Source: Phlebotomus papatasi
Taxonomy: Eukaryota > Arthropoda > Insecta > Diptera > Psychodidae
Length of the DNA: 64,000 nt
Assembly: GCF_024763615.1 (NCBI RefSeq)
Contig: NC_077223.1
Span: 7,006,001 to 7,070,000, forward strand
Direction: 5' to 3'
Under the pieces are notes generated by a model. That model worked only from the letters and a program-made list of their open reading frames with translations, had not been told where the DNA came from and did no database searches. Positions 56,901 through 64,000 of the stretch are shown here, in pieces (position 1 is the stretch's first letter; the number at the start of each line of letters is the position of its first letter). The position numbers and the translations under genes are program-made.

Positions 56901-59559
56901 AGAGGATGAAATGAAATAACATTGGGTGGGAACATTATTCATTCATAAAAACTTATTCTGGACACAAAGTGAAACTGCTGTCATCTACTGCGATTATGAC
57001 CAAGTAGGTCATTACTTGACTGTTGTTTTTTAGACTGTGGTATCAGTAATATGTTGTACAAGATTACGTTGTTAAGAGAAATTTTGAATAGACCAACTTT
57101 TAGACAAGACCAAGGCCAAGACACCCAACAGCTTAGACCGCTTTTAGAGATACAGCACGTAAAAGTGAAACGTGAAACATTTTTAAGAGAGTCTCTTAAA
57201 AATATTTCATGAAACATGTTTCATCTTCTGCAAAGGAATTACATGAAATAATAAATTTATGTTTGTTAATAATAATAATTGATTATTTAATTATTTGGAA
57301 ATTGGAAAATTTTTATGAAGTCTTATATTCTAAATTCTACACATTTTCTTTCCTCTGTTCTGCCAAATTAAGTATTTTGCAGAATTTCTTTTCTGGATTC
57401 TTCTGCATTTTTTCACAAAACTTTGTGAAAAGGACTCAGTTTAGCGATAGTCATCACTGGATTGCATGTTTCTATTTTTTTTGAATAGTTCTGGGACGAA
57501 AAAGGAGTTGGTCAAAACCCATGTGCATTAGAAAAAAGAGCCCACTCGTTATTTATGCAATTTTGGAACATGATTGTCTCTCAGGAGGGGTTCCTTATTG
57601 TCCCATTTGGATTTTTTCTGTATATTGTCAATTCAGAAGAGTCCATAAGAAGTGACCCTTTCCAGAGATTGTCCTTTGCTGCTGTTTTTTATGGTGGTTT
57701 TCTTGCCAAGAAGTACATTCCTTGCCTCATGAACACGTTTTTTTATCGAGCTTCTGCTGCTAGAAAGTGTGGCTGAAAACAGCAAAAACATCTTGAAGAA
57801 TCCGTTAAAATTCATTCAATTAAATAGTTAATTAATATTCATAATTAGAATCGTTCACCGTTTGCAATTAATCATTCCGGAGCCGTCTTTTGCTGGCTGG
57901 AAAATGAGGAAACGAAGGACATTCCTTGAATATTTTCACGGCGACGCATGTGACAAAAATCAATGGCAAAAAAGGCAAAGAAAAGAGGAAAAAAATGTTC
58001 AGTATGGAAATAAGGAAAAAAGGAGAGGATGTGAAAAAGATGTCAAGGATCGATGATGAACAGCCGCTAAAAGGAGAGACAGTAGCTGATCGGGAAGAGG
58101 TCTCTGTGAGTGAGAAAAAAAATGGGAGTTGAGAGGAATAAATCGAGAATTGGTGCAGATAATCCCAGCCGAAGAAGGATTGTCACCATATGGGGCATCA
58201 TACGATCCTCAGAGGAGGAGATGAAGCACAAGAAAGGATTCCGCATGGGATTACAACACTTCTATATACCTCTTTTCCATTGGGTGTTTGGTGTCATAGC
58301 AACAGATTATCTCATATTGGGAGCACTTTTATGCAAAAATATCATAACACTGGACACAAACAAGTGATTACCATCGAGGATTGACCCATTTCCACCCCAA
58401 AAATCTCATTTCAAACACACCGACATATTCCTAACCACCTCACTTCTTTTTGGATGTGAAAGATACCAAAGGTGCGATAAGCAACAAAAATCCTTCAAAG
58501 AAGCCTTTCAGACCAAACCTGTGCTAAACTATACAACTCTTTGTCGCCATCTTCGGATTTATTCACTAATATTAGCAATATAAACAAATATCCGACAGCG
58601 AAAGAAATAAAAATATAATATTATCTTTAAAAAAATTGAATTGAGTATTTTCTTCCTTACGAAACTTGCTGATCCAAGCGACAAATTGAATTTTCACTTT
58701 GGAGATATTAATTTATATGATTTATAATGCTTTTCATTGTCCTTTTGGTATAGATCGACTTGTAAAGGATCTACACTAGGCTACAAATTTGCACAAAAAC
58801 AGCCAAAAATAGCATAGATCACATAAAATTCGATTAGGGGAATATGGGGCTACATTATTATACGATTACACTACATTATTATACAATTGTTTTGTCTATC
58901 CAAATTACATCATCTTAAAATCCAGCTTCCTTTAGAAATATGCGAAAAAATAGTATATCAATGTAGATCCACAGCTCAAAGTAGCCCCGCATCCCCCTAT
59001 CACATAATTACAATCATTGAATATATTACTAAATTGATATCACTTGCAATTTGTTCAGAATTTCGGATCTTAAATTTATTTTAGTAAGGTAAACTTTCTA
59101 TATAATCCGTGCCATATGACTTACATGCTATAGGGAAAAGTATCCATGCTTTGCACGGTTTCAGGATTCATAATGACTATTTTTTTTCCTATGGTAGGGT
59201 CGGAGGAACGTCTGTTCGACAGGGAACCCCTATTAACACTTTTGTCAAAATGTTGAAAATTATTTAATGTATCTAGTAAAATATAAGTAATATAACGTTT
59301 TTTCTGTAATATACCTTTTACTACAAACAGAGATGTTCACATTTCATATCCCAAATAGTACAGAGTAGGGTGTCAATAGGTGCTGACACGACTTCTTAAA
59401 GTGTCAATAGACGTTCATTTCACCCTAATTGCCCAGTTTTTAAAATACATTTCGGAGTCACATTTATTCAGTAACATAGGAAAATTTAATCATTACAAAA
59501 CTTAAGATCGTACGAAGCGTGGGCACTTCCCCCTATATCAAAATTACTTTAATCTCTTT
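56901..59559. other. intergenic DNA; weak small frames near 57.9-58.4 kb
   Basis: No exon is supported with confidence. The stretch 57860-58370 is purine-rich and holds short overlapping frames (for example 85 codons ending at 58367, including FRMGLQHFYIPLFHWVFGVI). I see no family, splice pair or homologous motif, so these are not called as genes. The rest is AT-rich. Confidence 0.3.
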
Positions 59560-59761
59560 CACCGTTTCACAACCGATTGCAACTAATTCATAAATCACTT
59601 AAAATATCTCCAAAAGTATCTTAGAAGTAATACAAATGATTTTCAAACAAAAATTACTTATCAGTGCATAACAAGTTCACTACCGATTTATAACCGACGG
59701 AACTGGTTCAAATTTTTGAAAGATTCCCAGACCTTTCCAAAATCCAAAAAACTCAAATGTG

Positions 59762-60640
59762 CCCCATAGCAAAAGAAAGCGGAATAGAAAAAACAAGCGA
59801 AAAATTCCTCGGAATTTTCTAGTATTTTTCCTTCAAAAATTCCGTAGGAATTTTCCACAATAGGTTCCAAGGAAAATCATATGGATTTATACAGGATTTT
59901 TTCTGTGGAATATATCCATGGAAATGTTCGTGGAATTCATGTGGATTTTTCTACTTAAATAAAATGGAGAAAAAATGAAGCTATCACATGCACCTCATTC
60001 TTTTACTTTCGAATATTAAATAAATAGCAAAGATCACGGGGATTTCAATAAGTTTTAGTGAACCAGCGATAACGAATTACCACTTTAGATAATAAAAAAC
60101 TATTTTATAAAAAAAATAATTTTTCCTAAAATAGATCATCATAAAATAGATCACTTTCACTATTATCTACACGAAACGCAGTGTCGCATAATTGATTATA
60201 TTAAAATAATATAATTAATTAATTAATTATTAATTAATTATATCGCAGGAGTCACTAAAAATGCTTGCAAAAGTTTGGAAATAAATTACCCACGTTGTCA
60301 CAACACCATTTTATTTGTTTGACATTAGAGGAAAAAGTGGATAAAACCATGGAAAACCCTATGGAAATATAGTAGAAATTTCCATACGATTTTTCCAGCT
60401 TTCCCCGGGGACATTTCACGTGTAAGTTTCCATATAAACGTTCCACGGAACTCCACGGAATTCAATGCTGGAATTCCAGTGGATCGTACTTGAAATTCCA
60501 TGGAGAGCTATGATTCCAATGGAATTTCCGACTCGAAATTCCATGGAAAACTTCCTGGAATTTTATCGTCAAATTCCGCGGATTATTGCAATTTGGACGC
60601 TAGTTTTCCACTGGAATTTCCGCGGAAATTTGCTATGGGG
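59762..60640. mobile_element. foldback-like element of GGAATTTCC words
   Basis: CCCCATAGCAAA begins it and TTTGCTATGGGG ends it. Both halves are crowded with variants of TTCCATGGAA and GGAATTTCC, which are self-complementary words, around a plain AT-rich centre with a TAATTAAT run. It has no coding frame. No convincing target duplication was found. Confidence 0.55.
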
Positions 60641-61612
60641 TCATTCGGTTCACAAATACGCTTTATAGAACCATTTTGATCTTTGACTTTGAAAAATCCT
60701 TATAGGATTGATTCAACGACATTTTCGAAAATCTGTCTGTCGTTTCGTGATTTTTTTCATTTTTTGGATATGTTTTAGAGATTAAGTTTATTTAGAGATC
60801 ATGTTTAGGCTCATTAGAAAGTTCTTGGTATTTTTGAAAAGCCTGAACCGTTTCTAATCGGTTATGAACTGTTAATAAATCGGGTCGTAACCGATACCTG
60901 TAAATGGTAAATGTTGCGAATGCGAAAGTACTTTTGAGAAGTTCGAGAACTTCGCAAAGCCTGGGACTCTTTATTACCTTTTTTTTGGAAATTTTCGACA
61001 CTCTACTCACTTGACAGTGTTCAGTTTAATTGTGAATTAATTAAGATAATTTTGAGAATTAATACAGAGTACGTGCTTACAGCTCTAGTTGAAAATTGAC
61101 ACTAATAGTTTCCCTTATCTCACACTAACGTAGCTCCTTCTTCATGTTAAGATTTTTTCTTTTTTGATTTTGTTGAGAAAATTATGATCGGGCCGATCCA
61201 TCTCAAGACGACCGAGAAAATCGCAAATCGCGGGTTCATGGTCTTAGATTTTTTTGAATTTTACATATGTTAAAGTACACGATAAAATAATATACCCCTA
61301 TTTTTTTCGCCCAAAAAAAATTCCTGGCCGGAGAAACATGGCGTCAAAGATAGCGTCTCGCGCTTCATTCGTTAATTGAGATTTTTGGCAAATATTTCAA
61401 AATGCTCTATCTCGCGAACGGGTCAAGATTTCTTCTTACTCTTTTTTTATTTGAAAGATAATTTTATACTCTTTAAAACGATATACCAGTTTTCGTATTA
61501 TCTGCTCAAGTTTTTTTTGTAACCGTCTTTTAATTTTTTTTTGAAAAAATTTAAAAATTAATTTTTCTCAAAAACCCCATTCTCAAAAATTTTCATTTTT
61601 TTACTGTTGATC
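60641..61612. other. intergenic DNA, nothing recognised
   Basis: Contains one AACCGATT-type repeat word cluster near 60845-60900 and otherwise plain AT-rich sequence. Confidence 0.35.
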
Positions 61613-62099
61613 AGTAACATTGAGTACTACATTCCCTGAAAAGGCGAGCTTCCACTTTTGCGCTTATTTTTTTAAAAAAATATTCAAATTTTAACAACAT
61701 TTTCAAAAAAGAAAAAATACCAGTTAAACTCAAAATTTTGAGTTCAATTTTTCAGGGAATACAGTACTCAACAATACTTATAAACAGTTAAAAAATCAAA
61801 AATTTTCGATCTCCCGTTTTTGAAAAAAATTTTTTTTTGATTTTCAAATAAAAATGCCTTTTATTGACAAAAATAAAGCTTTAAATCATATTTAATAAAA
61901 GTACTAATTATGTTTTTTTGTTTTCTTTAAGTTTCTCAAAAAAAAATTTTTTTGAAAATTTTTGGATTTTTTTGAAAAATTAAAAAAAAAATTTTAATTC
62001 TAGGTTAAAAAAATTCAACATTTTAACACGTGTGTAAAATGTACCTTAAAGTTGTAAATATGTCAATAAAAGGCATTTTTATTTGAAAATCAAAAAAAA
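61613..62099. repeat. two staggered inverted repeats
   Basis: TTGAGTACTACATTCCCTGA near 61619 pairs with TCAGGGAATACAGTACTCAA near 61753. Separately a perfect 39-bp pair, containing TCAAATAAAAATGCCTTTTA, spans 61831-61868 and its inverse at 62061-62099. They may be arms of one or two decayed palindromic elements. Confidence 0.55.
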
Positions 62100-63799
62100 A
62101 TATTGAGTTTATAAAAATACTCAGAACTCTTGAAAAATTTTAATCCACAAACTTTTTCAAACTTTTCGTTAAGAAATGTCGGAAAATTAAAATAAAAAAA
62201 TTTGTCTAGCAAAAATATGTTTTGATCTTTTTAATAAAATTATTCCTAATACTTTTATTGATTGACAGACTTATATTGATAAAAAAGAGAATACTTTTTA
62301 GCAACGGAATCTATAAAATGCATCACCTGCCATTTTTAAAAGATAGGGAAACCTGGAGGAATATGTCATAAAAGATGTTATGGTATTTAATTAATAAAAT
62401 GCTATTTTTAAAGGGGTTGATGGGGCTATGTTGAGCTAGGGCGGCATTGAAAATACTATTTTTTTTTATTTTGAAAGAAAAATAGACCTAGCCATAATTT
62501 AATAGAAATATGTGAAAAAGTAGCATTTTTAATATAGCCTCAGCTAAATGTAGTCCCACCTTCCCCTATCTCGGTTTCTTTATTCAGCAAAAAACTATTT
62601 TTTTTTTCCTTTCAAAATAATTGAAAAATATTGAGCATAAAACAAATATTAAAGAGAAATATGCTGCCTTTCACCTTTAGAATTCCTTAAAAGACAGTTG
62701 TGTCAGAATGTTTACTGGAGGTGTAAGAATATCTAAATTTATAAAAAAAGGGATTTAGATTCAGAGGAGACATATGCCACGACTCCGGTAGATCCTCTTT
62801 CGAGACGTGGACCTTTGAGGGTCAGGAGAAATGTAATAGATTGCCTAAGGGAGGCTTTTTTTGTGAAAGTATAAAAAGGACTTTTATGTGTGAATTTATA
62901 AGATGGATCACAGTATTTCGCATTTCTTCCAACGCAAAACTTCTTGAGTTTCACTGAACTCGACAGACGAAGATGGGGCCTTATAGTGTTAAGAACAAAA
63001 GTGGCTCCTTTTTTTTTCGGGGAAAAAACCTCCAATTTCCCTCCTTAACCGGGTGGTGACACTTTATTAAATCATTCTTGGGTTACTTTTAACACAATCT
63101 TCTCACTTTTCTGTCAAGTCGTGTTATGTGTCGCTCGAGAGGGTGGAAAGAAAACACTCATAGACTCCTCAAGGGGCTGAGAGTGTGACGGAAAAGTCTT
63201 TGAATGTGGAAAAACCATCACAAGTGAGGAAAGTGTATGAACTTTCGCTTTTGCTTCTTTTTTTCTTCTTCTTTAGTGCTACTTTCTGTGTTTCTGATAT
63301 AAGAAAGATCAGAAGGAAAAGATGGAAAAATTCTGAGAAAATTTAGCACAAGAGGAAAATTTATTTAACTCGATAAATAAAACAGAAGTAAAGGCTTTTG
63401 AAATGTCCTTTAAAACTCAAAAGGAATCTTGATGCAACGTTGAAAAATATTCTCAGCAAAAAGAAGTAATGAAAAATTATTTAATTTTTTTATCTAAAAT
63501 AACTACGATGAACATTTTCCATTGCCCCAATAGTAGATTCATATATGGTTTCCTTACTAAACACATTCCAGAGATCAATAGTGACTCAGAGAATGTAATA
63601 ATATTGTTAAAGTAAATAAAATCAATTCATTTTATCAGTAGAATCGGAATCCAATGGTTCTTAAACCATTAAGTCGTGTTTTCATCAAAACTATGTAATT
63701 GTAATCTAGTAATTCAGTAAACTATGAAAAAGAGTTCATATACATCATATACATACATAAAATAGATATCTTAGACATCTCTTAAACAAACATTTGTTA
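62100..63799. other. AT-rich intergenic DNA, nothing recognised
   Basis: No exon, RNA gene or bounded repeat is supported. The GC-richer patch near 62750-63250 shows no sustained frame with coding character. Confidence 0.3.
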
Positions 63800-63866
63800 A
63801 AATCGTATCGGTACACCGTAACATGTTAAATGATCATTTACATATTACGGTGTTTTGATACGATTT
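63800..63866. repeat. 22-bp inverted repeat with 23-bp loop
   Basis: AAATCGTATCGGTACACCGT at 63800-63819 (continuing AA) pairs with its inverse at 63845-63866, with two mismatches. Confidence 0.6.
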
Positions 63867-64000
63867 AAACAATTTTCGAGATCGATAAAATATGTTTCAA
63901 TACTTGTGGTTTAGGTATTTTTATATTTTAGGGATCTGCAAACCAAACAGTTAAGAATAGCGAATTGGTATTTTCGGAAAAATCCCCTTGTAAATTAACC

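Noticed and set aside
57862..58367. Possible small multi-exon gene
   Set aside because: Purine-rich composition keeps several frames open by chance. No family, start context or splice pair could be supported.
60180..60245. Possible origin or matrix-attachment site in the AATTAATT run
   Set aside because: It is simple AT-rich sequence in the middle of a foldback-like element; no functional signal can be supported.

Overview
This 64 kb window is a gene-poor, repeat-dense, AT-rich piece of an insect genome. Two genes are confidently recognised by homology and splice structure: an ABHD17-type depalmitoylase on the plus strand and a flavin-containing monooxygenase (FMO) on the minus strand. A tRNA-Val(CAC) gene lies inside the FMO intron. 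A third, unrecognised lysine-rich protein-coding exon lies at 25.4-26.6 kb. Introns with GT/AG junctions, a poly(A) signal, a CR1/L2-like LINE and abundant MITEs all fit a dipteran; a lower dipteran such as a sand fly is my best guess, but this is inference.

Layout. 0-9.3 kb: no gene; a degenerate LINE fragment, a piggyBac-like MITE, two inverted copies of a 405-bp hairpin MITE and an 871-bp element with a 5-bp duplication. 9.4-17.5 kb: ABHD17 in three coding exons, its two introns loaded with short inverted-repeat elements. 17.8-22.9 kb: an apparently intact two-ORF LINE on the minus strand. 22.9-25.35 kb: nested MITEs, one of which carries a foldback element. 25.4-26.6 kb: the unrecognised coding exon. 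26.6-33.8 kb: MITEs and hairpins. 33.8-40.2 kb: FMO, reading right to left. 40.2-47 kb: a tRNA-derived SINE, an LTR-like promoter piece, an inverted-repeat element and a small foldback element. 47-57 kb: a dense nest of inverted repeats around a 3-kb foldback element and a palindromic 41-bp-unit array. 57-64 kb: mostly anonymous AT-rich DNA with one more foldback-like element.

The strongest unusual signal is a family of three foldback elements (23827-24890, 46506-46770, 47918-50918). Their arms are arrays of a roughly 20-bp word, their termini are shared, and each is flanked by its own perfect 9-bp target-site duplication. A paralogous MITE only a few hundred bases away preserves the empty target site for the first copy. 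Several other families in the window also build long palindromes from short words, so foldback architecture looks like a recurring local theme.

The genes do not form an operon or an evident pathway: ABHD17 removes palmitate from membrane proteins, FMO is an oxidase of small nucleophilic compounds, and the third product is unknown.
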